Positions 33,398 through 42,362 are shown, counted from the first letter of the stretch. The stretch is DNA of 64,000 bases from Candidatus Omnitrophota bacterium (GCA_020632495.1 JACKFL010000006.1:620001-684000); one strand, 5' to 3'. The notes: generated by a model from the letters alone, not told the origin. A program made the numbers and translations.

Positions 33398-33979
33398 ATG
33401 TCAGGAGCAAATACCTCTGCCCGTATGAAATCAACACCACTCATCGCCGTTGCGGCGTTAACCATACTGATCCTACCGGCCGGCAGGAGCAGCGCGGAGA
33501 ACATCCGACTGACCTCCGGTGTCCAGCTTTCCGGCGAAATTGTCAGTCATGGTGCTACCGCCCTCAGTCTTTCCCGCAATTCCGAAGTGGTCGGCGTGCC
33601 CTATCGGCTTATTGAAAGAATCGATGAAGACGGCGACAGCCCATACCCCCAGATGGAAGATTTGAAGGACCGGTGGCAACTCGTCCGGAAAGCGCAGAAC
33701 GACGGCGCGGCCGAATCCGTCGAAGTTCGGCAGAATGCAGCCGCCGGCCAGGCCCCCACGGTCGAGCTCTATATGACCCTGTGGTGCCCGTACTGCCGCA
33801 AGATGGAGGCCTGGCTTAAAAGTAACGAGATTAAATACCAGCGGTTCAACATAGATTACGACCAGGCGGCGCGGCGGCGTTATGAAGACCTGAACGGCCG
33901 CAGTATTCCGATGCTCAAGATTGGAGACACCATTATCCACGGTTATGATATCAGGGCCGTGCAACGCGCGCTGCAATGA
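33398..33979 (+). CDS. Secreted glutaredoxin-domain protein
   Basis: The protein of 184-193 residues has a signal peptide (cut near RSSA), an N-terminal domain of beta strands (IRLTSGVQLSGEIVSHGAT, similar to short SHD1-like domains), a linker, and a C-terminal glutaredoxin domain (about 115-190): VELYMTLWCPYCRKMEAWL with the CPYC redox pair, then SIPMLKIGDTIIHGYD with the cis-Pro. It would act on thiols outside the cytoplasm. The start may be ATG 33398 or ATG 33425; neither has a good ribosome site. It stands near a peroxiredoxin-like gene (35312), suggesting a periplasmic redox role. Confidence 0.8.
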   Translation: MSGANTSARMKSTPLIAVAALTILILPAGRSSAENIRLTSGVQLSGEIVSHGATALSLSRNSEVVGVPYRLIERIDEDGDSPYPQMEDLKDRWQLVRKAQNDGAAESVEVRQNAAAGQAPTVELYMTLWCPYCRKMEAWLKSNEIKYQRFNIDYDQAARRRYEDLNGRSIPMLKIGDTIIHGYDIRAVQRALQ

Positions 33980-34046
33980 TCCCGGCGTGTGGAAAATCAG
34001 GACGGCGGTCCGGGACCGCCGATACTGGAAAGGGGAGGTTTGATTC

Positions 34047-35228
34047 ATGAGAATAGGGGTGATGGTCTTACTGGTGTGGATGATGATAATTGCACCGTCG
34101 GCATGGGCACAGCAATCAGCCCTCCAGGCCGGCGTGGCCACGCGTCAGTCCACGCCGGAAACGGACGCCGAACCGGAACCTGAAGAAGATGCCGAACCTT
34201 TATCCGAAGCGGATCAGGCCTATCAGGACGCCATTATGTTGTTGCAGGCCGGTCAGCTTCAGGCCGGTTTACAAAAGATCGACCACGCATTGAAGGCCGA
34301 CGAGTTTCACGCTCCCAGCCTTTTGCTGCTCGGGGAAGTCGCTCAGCAGAAAGGTGAAGAGGAAGAGGCCAAGGGCTACTTCAAAAAGATCGTCGAAGGC
34401 TCCAGGAAGAAACAGGGCATGGATGCCGATGACTATTTTCATCTCGGCACGGCGCACTACTATTTGGGCAATTACAAAGATGCCATATACGGACTGGAAA
34501 AGGCCATCAGCCTCAACGTCGACGTCGAATTGAAAATGATCATCCCGATGCTGTTCTCCTCGGCGGTACAATCGGAAAATATAGACCGGGCCGTTATGTA
34601 CGCGAAGAAGTATGTGCAGATCGAACCCGAGAATAAACAGGCCTTGATGACACTGATCTCGGCGCTGTTCCAGAAGCAGAATTACCGGGAAGCCGAGGAG
34701 TACGCGAGGCAACTGCTGGATATTGACTTTGAAAACGTCGATGCCTACACCTATCTGGCCATGTCGCAGTTTTACCAGCAGAAATATACCGACACGATCA
34801 TCAACGCGGGCAAGGCCATCAATCGCGGCGGCGACAGCAGCGAATTGTATTACATGCTCGCCGTCAGTCTTTTCGAGGACGAGGTCTATTTAAATGCCAT
34901 CCCGCTGTTCAACAAATACCTCGAGGACGTTCCCGACGATTACCGCGCCTATCTTTACCTCGGCCAGAGCCACCAGGGTGTCGGCGAATATGACAAGGCC
35001 GAGGAAGCCTATAACAAGGCCATGGAGTTGCAACCGGATGATCCCTACGTCCACTATCAGCTCGGGACGTTGTACGAATTCGGACGCAAGAAGATGCGCG
35101 GCGCGCTGCCGCACTACCGGACGGCACTGATACTGGCCAAGAAGAGCGGCGCCAAGCCGTTGATTGCGGCCCTTGAGGAGCGCATCGACACCGTCGAATA
35201 CGAAACCAGCTGGTGGCCGTTCAAGTAA
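34047..35228 (+). CDS. Secreted TPR protein
   Basis: The 393-residue protein has a signal peptide (cut after SAWA), an acidic linker (ETDAEPEPEEDAEP) and about nine TPR units from residue 50 to 375, such as ADDYFHLGTAHYYLGNYKDA and AYLYLGQSHQGVGEYDKAEE. It is probably a periplasmic scaffold that gathers an envelope complex. A hairpin follows it at 35237-35257. It lies between the glutaredoxin and peroxiredoxin genes, all in the same direction, but a functional link is only inferred. Confidence 0.8.
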   Translation: MRIGVMVLLVWMMIIAPSAWAQQSALQAGVATRQSTPETDAEPEPEEDAEPLSEADQAYQDAIMLLQAGQLQAGLQKIDHALKADEFHAPSLLLLGEVAQQKGEEEEAKGYFKKIVEGSRKKQGMDADDYFHLGTAHYYLGNYKDAIYGLEKAISLNVDVELKMIIPMLFSSAVQSENIDRAVMYAKKYVQIEPENKQALMTLISALFQKQNYREAEEYARQLLDIDFENVDAYTYLAMSQFYQQKYTDTIINAGKAINRGGDSSELYYMLAVSLFEDEVYLNAIPLFNKYLEDVPDDYRAYLYLGQSHQGVGEYDKAEEAYNKAMELQPDDPYVHYQLGTLYEFGRKKMRGALPHYRTALILAKKSGAKPLIAALEERIDTVEYETSWWPFK

Positions 35229-35236
35229 AGATATTC

Positions 35237-35257
35237 GCGGACGGAGCTTTCGTCCGC
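35237..35257 (+). terminator. Hairpin after the TPR gene
   Basis: GCGGACG (35237-35243) and CGTCCGC (35251-35257) form a 7-bp stem with a seven-base loop just after the TPR gene. No T tract follows, so termination would be weak. Confidence 0.35.
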
Positions 35258-35311
35258 CGATCCGGCAACAGGCCATATCAGCCATATTCCAGATACGGGA
35301 GAGGAAAGAGA

Positions 35312-36028
35312 ATGCAGTCAATATTAAGAGTAGGTGGCGCCGTGTGCGTCATGACAGCCGTACTGGCTACCTGGGGTTCCGCGGCGACGTTGCAGGAACA
35401 GCTCGACGCGAAGCGGGATGCATTTATTGAGAGTGCGGAGCCGGAGAAAATTGCCGACTATCAGGCCGGCATCGATCAGGTGGCCGCTTCGGGGGTGCTG
35501 CAGTCCGCCAAGCAGGTCGGTGATATCGCGCCGGACTTTTCGCTGAATAGCGCCTCCGGATTGCGGATATCATTACAGGAACGGCTCAAGTACGGGCCGG
35601 TCGTTCTTATCTGGTACCGCGGCGAGTGGTGTCCGTACTGCAATATTCAATTGCAGGAGTACCAGAAGTATGCCGCGGAATTCGAGCGCGCGGGGGCCAC
35701 ACTGATCGCGATCAGTCCGCAGACGCCTGATCACACCCTGTCCACGCTTAAGAAAAACGACCTCGGATTTCAAGTAGTCAGCGATCCCAATCATCAGGTG
35801 GCCGAGCGTTACGGCATTGCGTACCGGGTGCCGACGGTGGTCCAGAAACATTTTGAAGGTCACATCGACCTCGATGAATACAGCGGTGAAAAGTCCCGGC
35901 GCCTGCCGCTGACCGCCGCCTATGTGATCGATACCGACGGTATGATCACCTACGCGTTTATCGATCCCGACTACAAAAAACGTGCCGATCCGGCCGTGGT
36001 CCTCCGTGAGGTCCAAAAGCTGCGTTAA
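35312..36028 (+). CDS. Secreted AhpC/TSA-type peroxiredoxin-like protein
   Basis: The 238-residue protein has a signal peptide (MQSILRVGGAVCVMTAV, cut near SAA), then a thioredoxin fold: VGDIAPDFSLNSASG, VVLIWYRGEWCPYCNIQLQE with a CPYC pair, LIAISPQTPDHTL, and a C-terminal strand AAYVIDTDGMITYAFIDPDY. This is the AhpC/TSA (peroxiredoxin-like, PRX-like2) pattern, with a longer N-terminal helix (residues 24-55). It likely reduces peroxides or disulfides outside the cytoplasm. The start is ATG 35312 behind GAGAGGAAAGAG; an upstream extension to 35213 runs back into the TPR gene and lacks support. Confidence 0.85.
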   Translation: MQSILRVGGAVCVMTAVLATWGSAATLQEQLDAKRDAFIESAEPEKIADYQAGIDQVAASGVLQSAKQVGDIAPDFSLNSASGLRISLQERLKYGPVVLIWYRGEWCPYCNIQLQEYQKYAAEFERAGATLIAISPQTPDHTLSTLKKNDLGFQVVSDPNHQVAERYGIAYRVPTVVQKHFEGHIDLDEYSGEKSRRLPLTAAYVIDTDGMITYAFIDPDYKKRADPAVVLREVQKLR

Positions 36029-36066
36029 ATACATTCCACACCCATTCGACAACTAAAGGACTATTC

Positions 36067-38397
36067 ATGACAACCAAGTTAAATTCCCTGATCCTCATCT
36101 TCTTATTTCTCATCAGCCAGGCGCTTCCCGCCAGCGCCCAGCAGCCGCCGTTCAAAACCAAACCCAACCCTTGGGAGGGCGTCGATTATGTGCCAGGCGA
36201 GGTTATCATTAAATACAGGGAGGACGTTCCCGACAACGCGCGTCAGGGTTTGGCCGCCCGTCTGGGCCTGCATCAAATGCGGCGGAACGCCCGCTTGGGG
36301 ATCAACCGTTACCGTCTGCCGGCCGGCCGGCGCATGAAAGATTTTATCGAGGAGTGCCGTAAGGACCCGAATATCGAGTATGTGGAGCCGAACTATAAGG
36401 TGCATTTGCATTACACCCCGAATGATGAATGGTTTCCGTACCAGTGGAATTTCGACAGCTCGGGTACCGGCGGGATCCATATGCGTAACGCCTGGAATGT
36501 GAACCGGGGAGGGAACCCCGGCGTCGTCGTCGCGATCGTGGACACGGGGATCGCTTACGAAGATTACACCGATGTGATCAATTCATTTCGCTCGGAAGAA
36601 TACTATCAGGCGCCGGAACTTTCTCAGACCAGCTTCGCGCCGGGTTACGATTTTGTCGACAATGATAATCACCCGAATGACGACTACGGCCACGGCACTC
36701 ATGTCGCCGGTACGATCGCGCAAAATACCAATAATCTTGCCGGAGCGGCGGGGATTGCCTTTAAAACGACGTTGATGCCGGTAAAGGTTATCAACGCCAA
36801 CGGTTACGGAAGTTCTTTTGATGTGGCCGACGGGATCATCTGGGCGGCGGACAACGGGGCCGATATCATTAACCTCAGTCTGGGGAGCCGGTTTTCTTCA
36901 ACGGCCATTCGTAATGCCTGCCAGTACGCGCACGAACGGGGCGTTACGCTGGTATGTTCCGCGGGCAACGACAGCCGAGACGAAGTGGGTTATCCGGCGC
37001 GCTACGGCGAGTATTGTATCGCGGTGGGCGCCACGCGTTACGATGAAACGCGCGCCTTTTATTCCAACTGGGGCGTGGAACTCGACATCATGGCCCCGGG
37101 CGGGGATCTTAACGTCGACCAGAACGGAGACGGAATCCTCGACGGTGTCTTGCAGCAGTCGTTCCTGCCGGAAGACCGGTCGACCTTTAACTATTATCTT
37201 TACCAAGGGACTTCCATGTCGGCGCCGCATGTCAGCGGGGTGGCCGCATTGTTGATCGCCGCCGGGGTGGCTACCACCCCCGACGAAATTCGGGCGGCCC
37301 TGCAAAACACGGCCAAGGATCTGGGCGCGCCGGGTTGGGATCCGGATACCGGTTGGGGTCTGCTGGACGCCGAGGCGGCTTTAAAGTATTCCGGAGGACC
37401 TCCGCCGCCGGTCAACAATCCGCCCCAGGCGGATGCGGGCGGACCCTATACGGGAATCAGCGGCCAATCTGTAATCTTCGACGGACGCGACTCGTCTGAT
37501 CCCGAAGGGGACCCGCTGACGTACCTGTGGAACTTCGGTGACGGAATTTCGGGTACCGGCGCCACACCGCAGCATACGTATGCGGCCGCCGGGACATACA
37601 CGGTATCCCTAACGGTCAACGACGGACAAGCCAGCTCGGCCGCGGCGACGACCACGGCGGTAATCACCGGCGCTAATCAGGCCCCGTCCGCCGATGCCGG
37701 CGGGCCTTACGCGGGAGATGCCGGTGAGACCATCCCCTTCAGTGCCGCAGGCTCGTTTGATCCCGACGGGACGATCAGTTCCTACGCGTGGAACTTCGGC
37801 GACGGCACCGGCGGCAGCGGTGTTTCTGTGCAGCATGCCTATGCCAACGCAGGAAACTATACCGTCAGCGTGACCGTCACCGATAACGACGGCGCCACCG
37901 ACAGCGATACCGCCACCGTCAACGTGGCCGACGTCACTCCTCCGGGAGGCAGCGTTGAAGTTTTTACCGACAGCTTCGAGAACGGGGAGTGGAACGGGTT
38001 GTGGACCGAAGACGGACAGAGTGATTGGCAGGATTCCTTTATCCGCTCCAGCGAAGGCCGGTATTCCGCTAATGTCGACGGTCCCACGGAGGACGGGGCG
38101 TTGACCTCCGTCACTATCAACCTGGCCGGGCATAACAACGCCACGGTGGAATTCACCTGGTTGATCCGCAGCTATCTGGATCCCGGCGAATATATTGCGT
38201 TCGACGTCTCCACCGACAACGGACAGAGCTGGCAGGAAAAGCGTCGGCTCAGGGGGGATGTGGATCCGGAGGATGTGTGGATCACGGAGAGCGTACAGGT
38301 GACGGGGATATCCCAGTTGCAGCTGCGTTTTCGCGGTTTCATGAACTTTGGGTCGGAAGACGGGCACGTGGACGACGTTCATGTGACGGCCTGGTAA
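36067..38397 (+). CDS. Secreted subtilisin-like (S8) protease with two PKD domains
   Basis: The 776-residue protein has a signal peptide (cut after ASAQ), an inhibitor-like propeptide (PGEVIIKYRE to IEYVEPN) and an S8 domain with the triad Asp (VVVAIVDTGIAY), His (YGHGTHVAGTIA) and Ser (GTSMSAPHVSG). Two PKD domains follow (about 450-535 and 540-625), each starting with QADAGGPY or SADAGGPY and holding WNFGDG. The C-terminus (about 635-776) is a jelly-roll/MAM-like domain with DSFENGEW and VDDVHVTAW. It should be exported and may process surface proteins or degrade extracellular proteins. All catalytic residues are present. Confidence 0.93.
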   Translation: MTTKLNSLILIFLFLISQALPASAQQPPFKTKPNPWEGVDYVPGEVIIKYREDVPDNARQGLAARLGLHQMRRNARLGINRYRLPAGRRMKDFIEECRKDPNIEYVEPNYKVHLHYTPNDEWFPYQWNFDSSGTGGIHMRNAWNVNRGGNPGVVVAIVDTGIAYEDYTDVINSFRSEEYYQAPELSQTSFAPGYDFVDNDNHPNDDYGHGTHVAGTIAQNTNNLAGAAGIAFKTTLMPVKVINANGYGSSFDVADGIIWAADNGADIINLSLGSRFSSTAIRNACQYAHERGVTLVCSAGNDSRDEVGYPARYGEYCIAVGATRYDETRAFYSNWGVELDIMAPGGDLNVDQNGDGILDGVLQQSFLPEDRSTFNYYLYQGTSMSAPHVSGVAALLIAAGVATTPDEIRAALQNTAKDLGAPGWDPDTGWGLLDAEAALKYSGGPPPPVNNPPQADAGGPYTGISGQSVIFDGRDSSDPEGDPLTYLWNFGDGISGTGATPQHTYAAAGTYTVSLTVNDGQASSAAATTTAVITGANQAPSADAGGPYAGDAGETIPFSAAGSFDPDGTISSYAWNFGDGTGGSGVSVQHAYANAGNYTVSVTVTDNDGATDSDTATVNVADVTPPGGSVEVFTDSFENGEWNGLWTEDGQSDWQDSFIRSSEGRYSANVDGPTEDGALTSVTINLAGHNNATVEFTWLIRSYLDPGEYIAFDVSTDNGQSWQEKRRLRGDVDPEDVWITESVQVTGISQLQLRFRGFMNFGSEDGHVDDVHVTAW

Positions 38398-38398
38398 C

Positions 38399-39049
38399 AT
38401 GGCCGCGCCGATGAAACCGGCCACCCTCAGTCAGAAAGTATTTGCGCGGTTTCTGCGCGGCAGCGATGATCTGAATCACCGGATGTATGCCGCCAGAAAA
38501 AACGCGTTGTTTAAAGAAGTGCATGGCCGCGTCTTTGAAATCGGCCCCGGTACCGGCGTAAATCTCGGTTACTATCCATCCGGAATTCACTGGACCGGCA
38601 TCGAACCGAACCCGGTATTGCATCCCGTCCTGAGAGAGAAGGCGCGGGAACTCAATATCGCGGCGGATGTGCGCACGGTCCTCGACGAGGCCGTACGCGA
38701 AGACAAAGGCCGCGCCGATTTTGTGATCAGCACCATGGTCCTGTGTTCGGTCAACGATTTGGCCGGGACTTTAAGGTCGGTTCGCGACCTGTTAAAACCG
38801 GGCGGCCGGTTCCTGTTCCTGGAGCATGTCGTCGACCACGCCAATCCGGTACGCCGCTTTATTCAGCGGTCAGCCCCGTATACACCGTGGCGTTTCTTTT
38901 CAGACGGATGCGATCCGGGGAGGGATATCGCCGCCGCCATTGCCGCGGCCGGCTTCACTCACGTGGACTGCCGGCACTATTTACAGGCCGGGCCGGGTCT
39001 GATCGCCATGGTCAATCGCCCTCACATTTACGGCCACGCCGTAAAATAG
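38399..39049 (+). CDS. Class I SAM-dependent methyltransferase
   Basis: The 216-residue cytoplasmic protein has SAM motif I (VFEIGPGTGVNLGYYP), an acidic loop IEPNPVLHP, ISTMVLCSVNDL and the post-motif LKPGGRFLFLEHV. It resembles the short methyltransferases related to human METTL7/UbiE (LEHVxxxxNPxRRFIQ). Its substrate is unknown, possibly a lipid. The ATG at 38399 follows the subtilase stop by one base, so the genes share a transcript, but a shared role is not evident. Confidence 0.85.
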   Translation: MAAPMKPATLSQKVFARFLRGSDDLNHRMYAARKNALFKEVHGRVFEIGPGTGVNLGYYPSGIHWTGIEPNPVLHPVLREKARELNIAADVRTVLDEAVREDKGRADFVISTMVLCSVNDLAGTLRSVRDLLKPGGRFLFLEHVVDHANPVRRFIQRSAPYTPWRFFSDGCDPGRDIAAAIAAAGFTHVDCRHYLQAGPGLIAMVNRPHIYGHAVK

Positions 39050-39083
39050 TTATAACCCCATATATCTCAATCAATTGGCAGCA

Positions 39084-39105
39084 ATTCACCACGCGCGTGG
39101 TGAAT
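39084..39105. promoter_or_regulatory. 22-bp perfect palindrome, candidate operator
   Basis: Half-sites ATTCACCACGC (39084-39094) and GCGTGGTGAAT (39095-39105) form a perfect uninterrupted palindrome 33 bases before the -35 box of the surface locus. It could be an activator or repressor site. As RNA it would form a hairpin with almost no loop and no T tract, so a terminator role is less likely. Confidence 0.6.
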
Positions 39106-39137
39106 ATTTGTCAAGGAGCATGTCCTGGTCTGTCATA

Positions 39138-39166
39138 TTGACTATTTCCGCGCCTCTTTCTAGAAT
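39138..39166 (+). promoter_or_regulatory. Strong promoter of the surface-appendage locus
   Basis: TTGACT (39138-39143), an ideal 17-base spacer and TAGAAT (39161-39166), 50 bases ahead of the gene at 39217. The surrounding 165-base gap is AT-rich and otherwise non-coding. Confidence 0.65.
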
Positions 39167-39216
39167 ATATCTAGTAATATTACTTAACTTACGACGCTCT
39201 TCGGGGAACAAAAACG

Positions 39217-40611
39217 ATGTTCCGGACAAAACTTTACAAGCCTGGTCGCAAATATCTGCAGTTATTGGCGGTGACAACCATATTGCTGTGTCCCGCGCCA
39301 GCGCATGCCGGATTGAATCTGAGTGTTACCCCCGTGAGCGGCGGAAACAGCATTCGTTTCGGCCGCGTCGATCTGCCCGCGGCCACGACCCAGGAAGTCC
39401 GCATCCGCATCAATTCCACCGAAGCCACGCAGTATCAGGTTTTTCAACGCGTCAGCCAGCCGTTCACCAATGAGCGCGGTGAGGCCCTCGACCACGACAC
39501 AATTCGGGTTTCGGTGCTGACCGGATCCAACAGTGCCGGATCCGTGGAGCTGCAAACCGTGGAGGAACTCGGATATACCGAGCAACTGATTTACACCTCG
39601 ACCAACAACGGTCTCAGTGACGGTTTGACTTTGATCTACCAGGTGGACGCCGACCGCATTACCCGCTCCGGAAATTTTTCCGGTCAAATCCTTTACACCG
39701 TACGTCCCATCGGGAGCGGCAGCCGTGTCGACGAACGGGTCCTCAATGTGTATATGGAGGTTGAGGGTGAACTCGATGTGCGCCGGGAGAGCGGCCGCGG
39801 CTCCGACATCGTACGGCTATACTCCGACAATCCGGGCTTTCAAGACGACTATTTTCGCGTTAGTTTCAGCGGGAACCGCAGCGGCCAACTGCGTATTTAC
39901 CAGGAAGTCGTTCGTTATCCCGCGGATGACCTCAACGCCGACATGGGTGAGGGAACGGTCCAATTGTGGGCCACCGGCGGTGAGCTCGGAGAGCTGTCTG
40001 TTGCGCAGCCGGTCCCGCTGAGCCGCCAGCGGCTGTTGATATATGAGGGGAGCGCCGCGGCCGATGAAATCTGGATGCGCTTCCGGATTGACGGTGAAAA
40101 GGATCCGCCGCAGACCGCCGGGACATTCCATGGCCGCCTGCAGTACGTCGTCGAGACCGAGACCGCCACGCACGCGCTGCCCGTGGATTTAGAGATCGTC
40201 ATCGCGCCGGTCTTTGAAATGACGACCGAATATCCGCCCGGCGGAATGTCTTTTCAGCGTCTGCTTCCGACGAGCGAACCGCAGTACAAAGAGGTCCTGG
40301 TCACGGTCAATACCAACACGGGACAACCTTATTTGGTCAGTCAGAATGTCCGTTCCGCCTTGACCAATGATGCGGGGGAGGAATTTAAGCGCGACAATTT
40401 TACTTTCAAGCAGGAGTTATCCAAAGATATCCGCGGCCGGGTGACCGATCCCCAATTTGTCCCGGTTCCGGAAGGTGAACATGTCATGTATTACTCGGAT
40501 GAATTCGGGTCTCCGGCCAGCTTTCGTGTAATCTACCGTTTGCGACCCCATTCCCGCATGCTGGCGGGGGACTACAGGGCATCCGTTCGCTACACGTTGG
40601 AGGAGAAGTAA
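39217..40611 (+). CDS. Secreted three-repeat surface protein
   Basis: The 464-residue protein has a signal peptide (cut after AHA) and seems to contain three related beta-rich domains of about 140 residues. Corresponding elements are YQVFQRVSQPFTNERGE in the first and YLVSQNVRSALTNDAGEE in the last, and GNFSGQILYTV, GTFHGRLQYVV and GDYRASVRYTL at the domain ends. The Ig-like or pilin-like strand order and the context (structural subunit, chaperone, barrel protein downstream) suggest an adhesin or pilus-tip component. I find no named family. It is the first gene after the strong promoter at 39138. Confidence 0.6.
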   Translation: MFRTKLYKPGRKYLQLLAVTTILLCPAPAHAGLNLSVTPVSGGNSIRFGRVDLPAATTQEVRIRINSTEATQYQVFQRVSQPFTNERGEALDHDTIRVSVLTGSNSAGSVELQTVEELGYTEQLIYTSTNNGLSDGLTLIYQVDADRITRSGNFSGQILYTVRPIGSGSRVDERVLNVYMEVEGELDVRRESGRGSDIVRLYSDNPGFQDDYFRVSFSGNRSGQLRIYQEVVRYPADDLNADMGEGTVQLWATGGELGELSVAQPVPLSRQRLLIYEGSAAADEIWMRFRIDGEKDPPQTAGTFHGRLQYVVETETATHALPVDLEIVIAPVFEMTTEYPPGGMSFQRLLPTSEPQYKEVLVTVNTNTGQPYLVSQNVRSALTNDAGEEFKRDNFTFKQELSKDIRGRVTDPQFVPVPEGEHVMYYSDEFGSPASFRVIYRLRPHSRMLAGDYRASVRYTLEEK

Positions 40612-40632
40612 ACGTCAACTTCGGGGGAAAAA

Positions 40633-40642
40633 AAGGAGGTGA
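40633..40642 (+). other. Orphan perfect Shine-Dalgarno in the subunit leader
   Basis: AAGGAGGTGA at 40633-40642 is a full complement to the usual 16S rRNA 3' end, yet no start codon lies within reach; the next real start is 40732, which has its own GTGAGG. Such sites in 5' leaders can hold a 30S subunit and stabilise mRNA, as described for the STAB-SD of Bacillus cry genes. The role here is inference. Confidence 0.45.
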
Positions 40643-40731
40643 GCCAACACCACATCTGATTTCCGGCGGCCCAGCAAGCCGTGGGAAATATGTCAATTAT
40701 CCGTAAACCCAATAACCAAGTGAGGTCATTC

Positions 40732-41364
40732 ATGCGAAAGCTTGCATTATTTATAATTTCCGGAGTAACGGCGGTCGTCCTGGCCGCGTCACCGGCAGCG
40801 GCACAAACCGATTTCTTTATCGATGCCTACTTACCGCCGGCCAGCGGGGCCGTTTACACGGTCAGCAAAGTCACCCCGGGACCCACAGACGTTTTTGAAG
40901 AACAGGCCGCGGGATTCGATGCCCTGGACTTCGGGCAGCTTGATCTCGACGCTGGCCTCGGCATATTCCTGCCGGCCTACTTTTGGGTCGTCGATGTCGG
41001 CACGAACGGCGCCGGATTCCCCGATCTTCAGTTCGCTTATGTTGACACCGCCAATCCCAACGGCGCCTTGAATGACGGTTCCGGGCTGGGCGGACATGGA
41101 ACGGTGTCTTATCTGGAGGTCGTGGACAACGGTGACGGAACACAAACCGTCAACCTGATTCGCGGCGAGAGCCTTAATGACGCCAATTCATCAGGCGGAC
41201 TTGATGAAACGGAATACGCCAACGGCTTTGCCCGGATCAGTTTCGGCATCGCCACCGGCGATCCGGCATTGGAGGAAGGAAGCGCGGTTCCGTTTACGCC
41301 TGCCGATGCAACCGGGACGTACTCGGGAACATTCACGATTACCGCTTCTTTTGACGTACCGTAA
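40732..41364 (+). CDS. Putative major structural subunit of the surface locus
   Basis: The 210-residue protein has a signal peptide (MRKLALFIISGVTAVV, cut near AAA) and a mature Gly/Asp/Thr-rich, cysteine-free beta protein (e.g. YTVSKVTPGPTDVFEEQA, GTYSGTFTITASFDV). It ends in alternating Thr/hydrophobic strands such as those used for strand exchange in fimbrial subunits. No family is recognised. The ATG at 40732 (behind GTGAGG) is preferred over 40690. An orphan perfect Shine-Dalgarno upstream and a strong terminator directly after the gene fit high expression of an abundant subunit. Confidence 0.55.
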   Translation: MRKLALFIISGVTAVVLAASPAAAQTDFFIDAYLPPASGAVYTVSKVTPGPTDVFEEQAAGFDALDFGQLDLDAGLGIFLPAYFWVVDVGTNGAGFPDLQFAYVDTANPNGALNDGSGLGGHGTVSYLEVVDNGDGTQTVNLIRGESLNDANSSGGLDETEYANGFARISFGIATGDPALEEGSAVPFTPADATGTYSGTFTITASFDVP

Positions 41365-41379
41365 TTAATGGCAACTCAG

Positions 41380-41410
41380 GAGGGGCGGTCCGTCGGGCCG
41401 CCCCTCTTTT
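41380..41410 (+). terminator. Strong intrinsic terminator after the subunit gene
   Basis: GAGGGGCGG (41380-41388) and CCGCCCCTC (41398-41406) form a perfect 9-bp stem with a nine-base loop, followed by TTTT. Placed between the subunit and chaperone genes, it would give more subunit than chaperone mRNA by partial read-through. Confidence 0.85.
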
Positions 41411-41425
41411 AACCGGAATGAGATT

Positions 41426-42220
41426 ATGAAAAGAATTTTAATGACAGCGTTTTTGGTCCTGTTTGCGACGAAGGCGGGGGCTCAGTTGCTGATGGAAGAG
41501 AGCCGGGTTCAGTTGACCGTAACTCCCGGAGAGACGGTGGTGGACGGGATGAATATCCACAACACCGGACAACAGGACGTCGACATCCGCGTGTATTGGC
41601 AGGATTTTGAATATGTCCCGCCCTATACCGGGAAAAAGAATTTTACTCCCCCGGGGACGTCGAAATATTCGATGGGCGAGTGGGTAACGTACTCTCCCCA
41701 GGTGTTGACCGTCCCCGCGCAGGGGAAGCGTGAAATCCGCTATACAATCAAGGTCCCTCCGGATGCGACCGGCGGCCACTACGGAGTCCTTTTCTTCGAA
41801 AGGTCCCTGTCAGCGTCACCGCAGAACACAGGGGTCAATATCATCACGCGACTGGGGTCGTTGTTCTACCTGGAAACGGTCGACAGCGACAAGTCGGCTG
41901 TGGTCGACGAAGTTCGTGTTCAGGATGAATTTATTCGCGGGCGGTTCGCGAATGAAGGCGATGTCTTTCTCTTTCCGCGGGGGGTGTACTACTTGGTTGA
42001 TAACGACGGCGTTCCTGCCGATCGTGGAGAAATCGACACGATGTATGTTATGCCGGAAACGGCGGCGGAATTTACCGTGGTGCTCGATGGGGCCCTTGCC
42101 GTCGGCGACTACACCATGGTGATCACCTTCGACTTGGGCGGAGGGGAAAGTATTACTAAAGAAATCGATTTGACGAAATTCAACACAGGACAGTATCAAA
42201 TCAGGCAAGTTCGGGACTAG
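41426..42220 (+). CDS. PapD/DUF916-like periplasmic chaperone
   Basis: The 264-residue protein has a signal peptide (cut near AGA) and an N-terminal Ig-like domain: VQLTVTPGETVVDGMNIHN, DVDIRVYWQDFEY, then the conserved W(V)TYSPQVLTVPAQGKREI and VPPDATGGHYGVLFFE. This order of strands and the PPDATGGHYGV(L/I)FFE element is seen in pilus chaperone-like and DUF916-type surface-assembly proteins. A second beta domain follows (about 160-260). It is placed between the putative subunit and the outer-membrane barrel gene, so a subunit chaperone is the natural reading. It is separated from the subunit gene by a terminator and so is probably made in smaller amount. Confidence 0.65.
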   Translation: MKRILMTAFLVLFATKAGAQLLMEESRVQLTVTPGETVVDGMNIHNTGQQDVDIRVYWQDFEYVPPYTGKKNFTPPGTSKYSMGEWVTYSPQVLTVPAQGKREIRYTIKVPPDATGGHYGVLFFERSLSASPQNTGVNIITRLGSLFYLETVDSDKSAVVDEVRVQDEFIRGRFANEGDVFLFPRGVYYLVDNDGVPADRGEIDTMYVMPETAAEFTVVLDGALAVGDYTMVITFDLGGGESITKEIDLTKFNTGQYQIRQVRD

Positions 42221-42362
42221 CGCGCGTTTTACACAGCCAGGCATTGATCACCTCAGTGATATGAGAAACCATCCGCCGTCGGAGACGGGCTTGTAAAAGG
42301 GAAGGATTGACCAATGCAGCGAGTTTACGGGACATTTACCCGGCAGCCTACGGTTGAGCGGT

